DNA of 64,000 nt, taken from contig JALQCR010000021.1 in NCBI GenBank assembly GCA_023336205.1, forward strand, positions 1 through 64,000. Direction: 5' to 3'. Shown one piece after another: positions 16,924 to 24,259 of the stretch (position 1 is its first letter; each line of letters starts with the position of its first letter). Made by a program: the position numbers and the translations under genes. Source of the DNA: Pseudanabaena sp. Salubria-1 (GTDB taxonomy: Bacteria; Cyanobacteriota; Cyanobacteriia; Pseudanabaenales; Pseudanabaenaceae). The notes beneath the pieces were generated by a model, which saw only the letters and a list, made by a program, of their open reading frames with translations, made no database searches and had not been told where the DNA came from.

Positions 16924-18590
16924 TTAAGGATTATTATCATGTGGATGGAAAGCCATTGGGAGAGAGAAATCCTAAAGGTTTGCTGGATGATTATGTAAAG
17001 TTTATTCGTTTTGCTCAGCATCGGGTAGCGGAAACTGGTTATGGGGTTGTGGCGTTAATTACGAATCATGGTTATTTGGATAATCCAACTTTTCGGGGGA
17101 TGCGTCAAAATTTGATGCAGACTTTTGATGAGATTTATGTTTTAGATTTGCATGGGAATAGCAAGAAAAAGGAAGTTTGTCCCGATGGTTCACCTGATCA
17201 AAATGTGTTTGATATTCAGCAAGGGGTAGCGATCGCATTTTTTATCAAGTATCAAGATAGTCAGCAAGATTTAGCTAAGGTTTATCATGCTGATTTGTGG
17301 GGGGCTAGAGAGGTTAAGGAGAATAATGAATTAGTTGGGGGTAAGTATTATTGGTTAGATGAGAATGATATTAATTCAACTGAATGGAAATCATTAGAGC
17401 CTAAATCAGATTTTTACCTATTTAATCCTCAAAGCAATGTCTCATCTGATGAGTATCAAAAACATTGGGAACTTGATACAATCATGCTGACAAATGGTTC
17501 TGGCATCAAAACCCACAGAGATCACTTTGTCTATGATTTTGATGAATCTAAATTAATAGAGCGAATCAATGATTTTAGAAATACACTTATCAATGATTCA
17601 GAAATAAAAGATAAATACAAGTTGGAAGATAGTTTAGATTGGAATTTAAATCAAAAGAGAAAATCTCTTGCATCTGATACTAATTGGCAATCTTATTTCA
17701 CTCAATGTTTATATAGACCTCTTGATATTAGAACTTATTATCATCATGCTGACTTAGTAAATCGGTTGAGGCATGAAATAATTCAGCATACGATGAATAA
17801 GAATAACATTGGTATAGGTATAGGTCGTCAAGGAATTGCGGTTAATGATCCTGAATGGGCTTTGATTACTGTTTTTGAGAATGCTATTGATACTAATATT
17901 TTTAGAAGAGGTGGAGTTAATATTTTCCCTCTCTATCTCTACCCAACCAACACCCCAACCCTATTTGAAACCGAACCAACCAACTCTCCAAATGGTCGCC
18001 GCCCAAACCTAGCACCAGAATTTACTAACGAACTTTCCCAAAAACTCGGATTAGAATTTTTCCCAGATGGCAAAGGCGATCAAGTCAAAACCTTTGCATC
18101 AGAAGACATCTTTAACTACATTTATGCCACCTTCCACTCCCCCACCTATCGCCAACGCTACGCCGAATTCCTCAAAATTGACTTTCCGCGAGTACCCCTA
18201 ACCAGCAACAAACAACTATTTTGGGAACTAGCCACCAAAGGCGACAGACTCGTACAACTCCACCTGATGAAAGAAACAGGAACCGAAATTAGTAACTATC
18301 CCATCGACGGCTCTAACCTTGTCGAACAAGTCAAATACAACGAAACCCAAAAACAAATCTGGATTAACACCGAGCAGTATTTCGCCAACATCCCCAACCA
18401 CATTTGGAACTTCTACATCGGCGGCTATCAAGTTTGTCAGAAATGGCTGAAAGACCGCAAAGGTCGCGAACTCAGCTTTGATGACCTCGTTCATTATCAA
18501 AACATCATTTCCATCCTAGCCGAAACCATCGAGATCATGAACGATATTGATCAAATCATTACCAAACATGGAGGCTTTCCATTCTCATGA
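16924..18590 (+). pseudogene. Restriction-modification enzyme, 3' part after the insertion sequence
   Basis: Continues the gene broken at 15665. Reading in the restored frame begins with VKDYYHVDGKPLGERNPKG. A GTG at 16941 could start a 549-residue fragment, but without motif I this part has no cofactor site. It completes the methyltransferase core (VALITNHGYLDNPTFRGMR) and continues into a Type ISP C-terminal-like target-recognition region (CLYRPLDIRTYYHHADLVNRL). Codon use shifts from T-rich to C-rich after about 17920, which could mark an old recombination junction. The MNT gene overlaps its stop. Confidence 0.85.
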
Positions 18591-18916
18591 CTATTACCCT
18601 AACTAACATTAAGCCAATACTTAACGAACTCAAGCAGGAGTTGCAGAAAATGTATGGCGATCGCCTTGTTAAGTTAATTCTATTTGGTTCACACGCCAGA
18701 GGCGAAGCCAATCCCGACTCAGATATTGATCTACTTGCCGTACTCAAAAGCCCAGTATCTCAAGTACAAGAAATATCCTATATGTCAGACTTGCGTGTAA
18801 AAATGATACTAGAACATGACGAACTCGTCTCTATTATCCCCATCACCGAAGAAGACTTCAGTAAAAGAAATGTTGCTTTTTTAAGGAATATTAGAAAGGA
18901 AGGAATTGAACTATGA
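18587..18916 (+). CDS. MNT-type nucleotidyltransferase (antitoxin-like)
   Basis: A 109-residue minimal nucleotidyltransferase. The motif GSHARGEANPDSDIDLLAV (GS-x10-DxD) carries the metal-binding aspartates near residues 34-50. In HEPN/MNT modules this protein neutralises the HEPN toxin, in characterised cases by AMP-ylating it. Its ATG overlaps the R-M stop (ATGA at 18587-18590) and its stop overlaps the HEPN start, so the three genes are translationally linked. The family match is strong. The pairing is inferred from order. Confidence 0.9.
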   Translation: MTITLTNIKPILNELKQELQKMYGDRLVKLILFGSHARGEANPDSDIDLLAVLKSPVSQVQEISYMSDLRVKMILEHDELVSIIPITEEDFSKRNVAFLRNIRKEGIEL

Positions 18917-19290
18917 ACGAATACAAAAAACTACTTTCTTTATCTCTAGAAGAACTAGAAATAGCGGCACTCTTACTAGACCGAGAACATTATCGCACTT
19001 GCCTCTCGCGTTCATATTATTCCATATACTACGCAACCCAAGCTTTATTGCTATCCCAAAACCTAGATGCTTCAACTCATAAAGGTACAATTCGCTTATT
19101 CGGTCAGCATTTTGTGAAGACAGGGCAATTTTCCTCCGAATTCGCAAAAATATTAAGCGATGCTTATGAGCTAAGACAATTGAGCGACTATGATGCAGAC
19201 TTTACTGGCACATTAGCAGAAGCCGAAAGAATCTTAGAACAAGCAAAGACTTTCGTAGCCGAAGTAGAGCAATTGTTGAACGCGCAATAA
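18913..19290 (+). CDS. HEPN-domain protein (toxin-like)
   Basis: A 125-residue all-helical HEPN protein of the PF05168 kind, with LSRSYYSIYYATQALLL near residues 35-51 and ELRQLSDYD near 95. The usual HEPN ribonuclease motif is R-x4-6-H. Here the region reads RQLSDYD, with no histidine, so RNase activity is uncertain. It overlaps the MNT gene by four bases (ATGA) and completes an MNT/HEPN pair. Confidence 0.87.
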   Translation: MNEYKKLLSLSLEELEIAALLLDREHYRTCLSRSYYSIYYATQALLLSQNLDASTHKGTIRLFGQHFVKTGQFSSEFAKILSDAYELRQLSDYDADFTGTLAEAERILEQAKTFVAEVEQLLNAQ

Positions 19291-19294
19291 CAGA

Positions 19295-19975
19295 CTAAAG
19301 CGCTAGCTCAAATAAAAAGCCTACACGACTGTCATAAATTAAAGGCGATCGCCGCCATTCGATTTTTGTACCCAATCTTAGATTCTTGGTAATTGCATAG
19401 CTAGTCGAGAGCGCAGTTGTACTCATTTCCAGATTGTTACTGGGAGAAGTAAAAGTGTGACTCAGCCGTAAATCCGAATTATTGGGGGACAAAACCAAAA
19501 TCCCCAGCAGTCCAACATCTAGACCTGAGATTTGTGGACGATCTAGCTGATTGAATTGACGATATCCGACTATTGGCGAAACATTCCAATATGAGCCCAA
19601 CGGTAAAACATAGTAACGAATATTTGCCTGCAACTCACTTTCTCGACCACTAAACTCTGTCTGATAGCTGCCACTTATCGTCAAAGGTGACTGTCCCACA
19701 AACAAATCCTCAACCCCAGCTTCAAACCCCAAAGAATTATTGCGCGAGGTAATACCAATCCTGATCTTTTTATTAAAACTAGGCGTATTATATATATCTT
19801 CTAAAAGATCTGGTGGTTTCTCAAGCCATCTTTGCAGTACAGGACTACTTTCGAGCACTTGGCGATCAATTTCTAAATCATTGGCACGCCGTGATATTTT
19901 GGCATCGCCATAGACTGCGGTACTAATACTAAAGTAAGAAATTGCAGCTATCGCGATCGCCCAAGGTTTTGTCAT
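19295..19975 (-). CDS. Exported protein, probably an outer-membrane beta-barrel
   Basis: A 226-residue protein with a probable signal peptide (MTKPWAIAIAAISYFSISTA, cleavage near VYG). The mature part alternates polar and hydrophobic residues (for example LQANIRYYVLPLG and LRLGTKIEWRR) and ends in a phenylalanine-containing strand, VGFLFELAL. This pattern suits an outer-membrane barrel. I do not recognise a named family. It converges on the HEPN gene with only four bases between stops. Confidence 0.6.
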   Translation of the reverse strand: MTKPWAIAIAAISYFSISTAVYGDAKISRRANDLEIDRQVLESSPVLQRWLEKPPDLLEDIYNTPSFNKKIRIGITSRNNSLGFEAGVEDLFVGQSPLTISGSYQTEFSGRESELQANIRYYVLPLGSYWNVSPIVGYRQFNQLDRPQISGLDVGLLGILVLSPNNSDLRLSHTFTSPSNNLEMSTTALSTSYAITKNLRLGTKIEWRRSPLIYDSRVGFLFELAL

Positions 19976-20096
19976 AAATTTTGAGTTAACTAGCGTAGTT
20001 TAAGTAAAGTGGACGTGCCTATAAATTAATTATGCACAGATCTTTACGTATTGAGTCTCTAGATTCAACCGCCAAAATACTTTTATAGCGAACCAC

Positions 20097-20130
20097 AATA
20101 AAACTTTTGAAAGCTTTCAAAAGTTTTATT
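20097..20130. repeat. Perfect 34-bp palindrome inside a dispersed repeat
   Basis: AATAAAACTTTTGAAAG and its exact mirror. It is followed by GGTTTAGGTGTGAGCGTAAAGCGCTTTAGG, a variant of the GGTTTGAGCGCAAAGCGCT end module. It lies between divergent genes at 19975 and 20242. Confidence 0.65.
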
Positions 20131-20241
20131 GGTTTAGGTGTGAGCGTAAAGCGCTTTAGGTCTACGACTATAGTCGCTGTAAAGCTGAGAAGTTTTTGAT
20201 TATGCTAGTAAATATGCGGTGTAAAGTCCTTTAGGCAGTAA

Positions 20242-21921
20242 ATGGAAATAAAAATGCGTAGGTCAGGTTGGTTTGTCGGTGGGATTCTGTTAAGTCTGTC
20301 TACTAGCCCTGCAACTTGGGCGTTAGACAAATCAGTCGAACGCCAAGGCATAGATGCCCGCATTTTACAAAAAACACCCTATAACCTCACTGGCAAAGAC
20401 GTATTTATTGGGCAAGTTGAGCTAAGTCGTCCTAGCCGTTTTGCTGTAGATAAAGTCTCCAATAAACTTTTGCAACTCGATCGCATCATAGTTCAACCCT
20501 ACGAAGTCTTTTTTCGAGACGGTAAAGCTATCCCAAATCGCAATGTCGATGATCATTCCGCGCAAGTTGCCGCTGTGATCATTAGCCAACATAAAATTCG
20601 TCGCGGAGTCGCCCCTGAGGCTAAACTGCTATCTTCAGCTTATTCACAACGCCGCCAAGATGGACAACCTGAAGCCTGCATCGCGGCTCAGCACGTTGCC
20701 CGCCAATACAACGGCACTGTTCGCGCTATTAATTTCAGCTTTGGTGAACTCCTCAGTGAAGACCCGCGTCCTAATGCCAAACTTGACGGCGATGCTTTAT
20801 TAACTTTATGCGTTGATTGGATCGCTGCAACTTACAACACTATCCCGATTGTTGCAGGTAACCAAGGCAAAGGAGGTATTCCTATCCCCACTGATCTATA
20901 TAACGGTTTTACGGTCGGATTTACCCGCGAGGTCGATGGGATATATCGTCAACTTGATCGCGGCAATCTAATTGATGAGCCATATCTCGATCGCAATAGT
21001 AATGGCAAATATGATCAAGGTGAAGTCTTTAGCGATCTCAATAAAGATGGGAAATGGACATCAGGAGTCGAAAGTCCCATCGATGGTAGACGCTCAATGG
21101 CAATACTAGCTCCTGGGAATAACCTTAAACTACCGACCTTGCAAGGTAAATTTAAAAATGCCAACGGCTCCAGTTTTGCTAATCCCCATGTTGTTGGGAC
21201 GATCGCGCTCCTACATGAATATGCTAATCGTCAAATCACAAGTGGCTACTGGAGTCTTGATGCGCGTCGTCATGAATTAATTAAAGCTGTGCTAATTAAC
21301 TCTGCCGATAAGCTCAAAGATCTTGGCGATGGCAAAATTCTTGGTATGTCGAAGACTATTCTGGATGCTTTTGGCAAAACATGGATCGACACCGAAGCCT
21401 ATTCTAGCCGTGAGACTCCCCTCAGTCGTAGTCTTGGGTCAGGTCAACTCAATGCCAATCGCGCTCTTCAGCAATATCAAGCAGGGCAACAATCTCCCAA
21501 TAATGGCTCAGCTAATATCTCAGCAATCGGTTGGGATACCAATATTGTCGAAGTTGATAAATATCAAGAGTATGTTTTTAGTGATTCCTTAGTTGCCGAT
21601 AGTTTTATTTCGGCAACTTTAACTTGGGATCGTCAAGTCAAACTCAATGACAAAAATGGTAACGGACTATTTGATATTGGCGAAGGGTTTAGTAATGAAA
21701 GCTTTAACAAAGTTGAGTTGTATTTGATGCGATCGCAAGATACTGATATTTCTCAAAACATATGGTCATCAGTCAGTCAAATTGACAATTTACAGCATAT
21801 TTTTATAAAAATCCCGGTCACAGGCAAATACAAACTGAGAGTTGTATTTAAGTCTCCCCAAGCAAATATAGTCAGCCAGCGCTATGGCTTAGCTTGGTGG
21901 GCAAAATATCAAGATCGCTAG
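20242..21921 (+). CDS. Exported subtilase-fold (S8) protein with a substituted catalytic Asp
   Basis: A 559-residue protein with a signal peptide (cleavage likely after TWA, residue 27). The S8 fold is seen in DDHSAQVAAVI (catalytic His), IPIVAGNQGKGG (oxyanion Asn) and NGSSFANPHVVGTIALL (catalytic Ser). At the Asp position the sequence is KDVFIGQVELSRPS, where subtilases have IDTG; a Glu aligns with the Asp. Calcium-loop-like repeats (DRNSNGKYDQGE, DLNKDGKW, DKNGNGLFDIGE) lie within it. The C-terminal 120 residues resemble a beta-sandwich domain. It may have altered activity or act as a binding protein. Confidence 0.82.
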   Translation: MEIKMRRSGWFVGGILLSLSTSPATWALDKSVERQGIDARILQKTPYNLTGKDVFIGQVELSRPSRFAVDKVSNKLLQLDRIIVQPYEVFFRDGKAIPNRNVDDHSAQVAAVIISQHKIRRGVAPEAKLLSSAYSQRRQDGQPEACIAAQHVARQYNGTVRAINFSFGELLSEDPRPNAKLDGDALLTLCVDWIAATYNTIPIVAGNQGKGGIPIPTDLYNGFTVGFTREVDGIYRQLDRGNLIDEPYLDRNSNGKYDQGEVFSDLNKDGKWTSGVESPIDGRRSMAILAPGNNLKLPTLQGKFKNANGSSFANPHVVGTIALLHEYANRQITSGYWSLDARRHELIKAVLINSADKLKDLGDGKILGMSKTILDAFGKTWIDTEAYSSRETPLSRSLGSGQLNANRALQQYQAGQQSPNNGSANISAIGWDTNIVEVDKYQEYVFSDSLVADSFISATLTWDRQVKLNDKNGNGLFDIGEGFSNESFNKVELYLMRSQDTDISQNIWSSVSQIDNLQHIFIKIPVTGKYKLRVVFKSPQANIVSQRYGLAWWAKYQDR

Positions 21922-21974
21922 AAAGCATTCAAAAGGGCGATGCTATGTATCGTCTTTTTTAGATATGGTGATAT

Positions 21975-22225
21975 ACAAAGCAATTCACAAAAGTGTTGCC
22001 AACTTTTGTGATTTAAAAATGAAATCCAGTAAGTTTTTTAAGAACACAAAATAGCTACACCATCAGCAATTCTCATTATGAAATCAATTTTGGGTTTTGT
22101 TGCGCCGAAGGCGCAGCAAAACCCAAAATTGGTTTTGTTGAAAGTCCGCCAAATGCAGACTTTCAACAAAACCAATTTTTATAATGAGAATTACTGCTAC
22201 GCCATTTTGTGTTTTGGAATTAAAT
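21975..22225. repeat. Composite nested palindromic repeat
   Basis: The 331-base gap before lepB is almost wholly repeat. The outer part is the CACAAAAGTGTTG...AACACAAAAT...GCCATTTTGTGTTTTGGAATT element seen at 28636 and 29348. Its central loop is replaced by a block bounded by CAATTCTCATTATGA and TATAATGAGAATT. That block holds two further hairpins (about 22086-22131 and 22132-22172). Confidence 0.75.
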
Positions 22226-22252
22226 CACGTTATCAATTAAGCTAAATAAGTT

Positions 22253-22852
22253 ATGCCCAAAACATCTCGAAATTCATCGCAGCCACCTAAAAAATCCAAA
22301 AGATCTGGTTTTTGGCAAGAAATTGCTCAAACTGTAGGGTTAAGTATTGCTTTAGCATTTGGCGTTCGTGTTGCGGTTGCTCAGGCTTACTATTTACCAC
22401 CATCGGGTTCAATGGAGCCAACTTTGCAAAACTACGATCGCGTTATCGTTGATAAACTGAGCTATCGATTCCAAACACCACAACGATTTGACATTGTGGT
22501 GTTTGAGCCAAATGAAGCAGTAATAAAAGGTTGTGGACTATCAGCCGAAAAGCAAAAAAGTTCGCTGATTAAGCGGGTGATTGGGCTGCCAGGCGATCGC
22601 GTGGAGATCAAGGAAGGCGTGACATACATCAATGGTCAGGCACTATCAGAACCATATTTAGTTAAAGTCTCTGAATACGATTTGCCTTTAACGACAGTGC
22701 CTGCTAATTCCTACTTTGCTTTAGGCGACAATCGCAATAATAGTTGTGATGGTCATATTTGGGGTTTTGTGCCAAAAGAAAACATCATCGGCAAAGCGAC
22801 CCTAAGATATTGGCCACTAGACCACTTTGGCAATATTGATCGGAAAGACTAA
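22253..22852 (+). CDS. lepB: Signal peptidase I
   Basis: A 199-residue membrane protease that removes signal peptides on the outer face of the cytoplasmic and thylakoid membranes. One N-terminal membrane segment (about 22-42) is preceded by Lys/Arg-rich residues. The catalytic Ser is in PPSGSMEPTL and the general-base Lys in SLIKRVIGLPGDRVEI. Box E is GDNRNNSCDGHIWGFV. Length fits the single-span type. The DUF2805 gene follows after six bases. Confidence 0.96.
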   Translation: MPKTSRNSSQPPKKSKRSGFWQEIAQTVGLSIALAFGVRVAVAQAYYLPPSGSMEPTLQNYDRVIVDKLSYRFQTPQRFDIVVFEPNEAVIKGCGLSAEKQKSSLIKRVIGLPGDRVEIKEGVTYINGQALSEPYLVKVSEYDLPLTTVPANSYFALGDNRNNSCDGHIWGFVPKENIIGKATLRYWPLDHFGNIDRKD

Positions 22853-22858
22853 CTTGTT

Positions 22859-23128
22859 ATGGATAAACAAGCTATGAAAGCACTCACAGCCGTAGATATC
22901 GATCGCATTGTCGAAATGGCATGGGAAGATCGCACCACCTTTGATACGATTTACGACCAATTTGGCATTTCTGAATCGGAAGTGATTAAAATCATGCGTA
23001 AGTCAATGAAACGTTCATCTTTTTTGATGTGGCGAGAAAGAGTAAGTGGTCGTAAAACTAAACACGCAAAGACTTCTGAGGCGCAAAGATTTCACTGTAG
23101 CCAACAAGATAAATTCAAATCTCGCTAA
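22859..23128 (+). CDS. DUF2805/TIGR03643 family protein
   Basis: An 89-residue protein. The core EMAWEDRTTFDTIYDQFGIS...EVIKIMRKSMKRSSFLMWRERVSGRKTKH matches the small TIGR03643 family (DUF2805), found in cyanobacteria and other bacteria and of unknown function. The helical pattern around FGISESEVIKIMR resembles a helix-turn-helix. The C-terminal 20 residues are not conserved in type. It is probably co-transcribed with lepB (gap of six bases). Confidence 0.8.
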   Translation: MDKQAMKALTAVDIDRIVEMAWEDRTTFDTIYDQFGISESEVIKIMRKSMKRSSFLMWRERVSGRKTKHAKTSEAQRFHCSQQDKFKSR

Positions 23129-23207
23129 GCGTATTTTGTTCATTTGGGCAGAATAAGGTTTAGCATCTCTTGCCAATCTCGGTTAGCGCAATCAGCATCG
23201 ATCAGAA

Positions 23208-23326
23208 CTTATACCAAAACACAAAAAGGCTATGCCAATCTGTGTTTTAAAAAACCTTACGGTGTTTGTTTTTTTATTCCCATAAGTGTTGTCAAACTTT
23301 TGAGAATTGGTATTACTAAGAGTCGT
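23208..23326. repeat. Diverged copy of the CACAAAATGGCGTAGCC repeat
   Basis: Contains CCAAAACACAAAAAGGCTATGCC, then AAAACCTTACGGTGTTTG, then AAGTGTTGTCAAACTTTTGAGAATTGGTATTA. The same three modules stand in the same order at 28636-28790 and 29348-29455. Confidence 0.65.
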
Positions 23327-23343
23327 CAGACTTTTGCAAATTG

Positions 23344-23456
23344 GAGTTACAGCGCTTTGCGCTTAAACCCAAACCAAGAAAACATTTAAAAACATTGCTA
23401 AGCAATGTTTTTAAATGTTTTCTTGTGGTTCGTTTGGTCGGTAATTACTGTAAATG
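23344..23456. repeat. MITE-like element with TTACAG/CTGTAA ends
   Basis: Begins TTACAGCGCTTTGCGCTTAAACC and ends GTTTGGTCGGTAATTACTGTAA. A long hairpin (AGAAAACATTTAAAAACATTGC with its complement) fills the centre. The ends resemble those of the IS630-type element at 8062-9121, including the TA-flanked CAG. Confidence 0.65.
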
Positions 23457-23591
23457 TAGTATAGGAAGTGCTTAATCTTATTGCTAAATCAATTCGTAAG
23501 TAGACTGTTACCCCGTGAAGATCAATCTGCCCATCCCCCCTTCACCTCATAATGAGAACGGGAAAATAGAAAGGGAAAAGGAAAATTTCTT

Positions 23592-23771
23592 ATGAAGACT
23601 ATTCAATGGATACGTTTGATTTTCTCCAGCATTTTTATTTTGCTTGGGTTGGTTTTTGGCACATATTTTTATATTAAAGAGCACCCGTCGGTTTCAGTCG
23701 TTCCCCAAGGCTGTATCGCCAGAATTTCTCACAAAAACAACATTACAGCTATTCCTTTTGACGATCCATAA
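23592..23771 (+). CDS. Small single-span membrane protein (59 aa)
   Basis: ATG 23592 follows the purine-rich AAAAGGAAAAT, a plausible ribosome site. The peptide starts MKTIQWIRLIFSSIFILLGL, continues to a hydrophobic helix (about 7-29), and then has a polar tail with PQGCIARISHKNN. It could be a membrane anchor or a lipoprotein-like exported peptide. I do not recognise a family. Confidence 0.5.
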   Translation: MKTIQWIRLIFSSIFILLGLVFGTYFYIKEHPSVSVVPQGCIARISHKNNITAIPFDDP

Positions 23772-23830
23772 TGCCCACAGTAGCGATCGCTCTTCCGCAA
23801 AGCCTACGACAGTTTGAGAGCAAGTCAACT

Positions 23831-23883
23831 CCAATAAATGCGTTAAAAGCATTGCTTGGCAGTACTTTCAATGCATTTATTGG
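23831..23883. repeat. Imperfect long palindrome
   Basis: CCAATAAATGC at 23831 pairs with GCATTTATTGG ending at 23883; inner arms are imperfect. It is followed by GGATTTGAGCGTAAAGTGC, the same end module as at 20131 and 7999. Confidence 0.6.
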
Positions 23884-24202
23884 TTAGGATTTGAGCGTAA
23901 AGTGCTAAACAAAACAAAAAAGCTATAGATGCCTACCTTTAGCAGGATTAATATTTTAAAATATTCTGTTACATTACTTAATATAAAGACATTCAAAGGT
24001 AAAAATAAGATGATTTTAAAGTTTATTGTACTTTTACTCACTGCTAAAGTTTCTCGCAAGTACAAAACAATCCCACAGGGGAAATAAAAACTGATACTTA
24101 AAGCATTGAGTTTCTCAATCCATAACTACCATTAACAACTGAAAGCCATTTATTCCGACCTTCTATGCCTCATTGAGATAAGAGGCTTTTAGTAGAATCA
24201 AA
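23884..24202. other. AT-rich stretch without an identified gene
   Basis: About 320 bases after the palindrome and before the end of the broken small gene at 24203. No convincing frame, RNA gene or terminator is visible apart from short A/T runs. Confidence 0.45.
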
Positions 24203-24259
24203 TTAGATAGTTTGCAAAATTACTTCTTCGGGAATTGAAACCCAAATACTAAACTTATC

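Larger units (their letters stand above)
23129..23591. other. Intergenic region of dispersed repeats
   Basis: A stretch of 463 bases without a supported gene. It is occupied by a diverged CACAAAA...TTGTGTTTT repeat (23208-23326) and a TTACAG...CTGTAA palindromic element (23344-23456). The last 100 bases are the leader of a small gene. Confidence 0.6.

Noticed and set aside
16941..18590. A separate complete gene starting at GTG 16941.
   Set aside because: It lacks methylase motif I and joins in frame to the upstream half once the IS and one TTAA are removed, so it is the 3' part of a broken gene.
24208..24241. A sequence resembling an orphan CRISPR repeat (GTTTGCAAAATTACTTC...GGGAATTGAAAC).
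   Set aside because: There is only one copy. On the minus strand it encodes SIWVSIPEEVILQTI, the natural C-terminus of the IS-broken gene at 24203-25979, so it is coding sequence.
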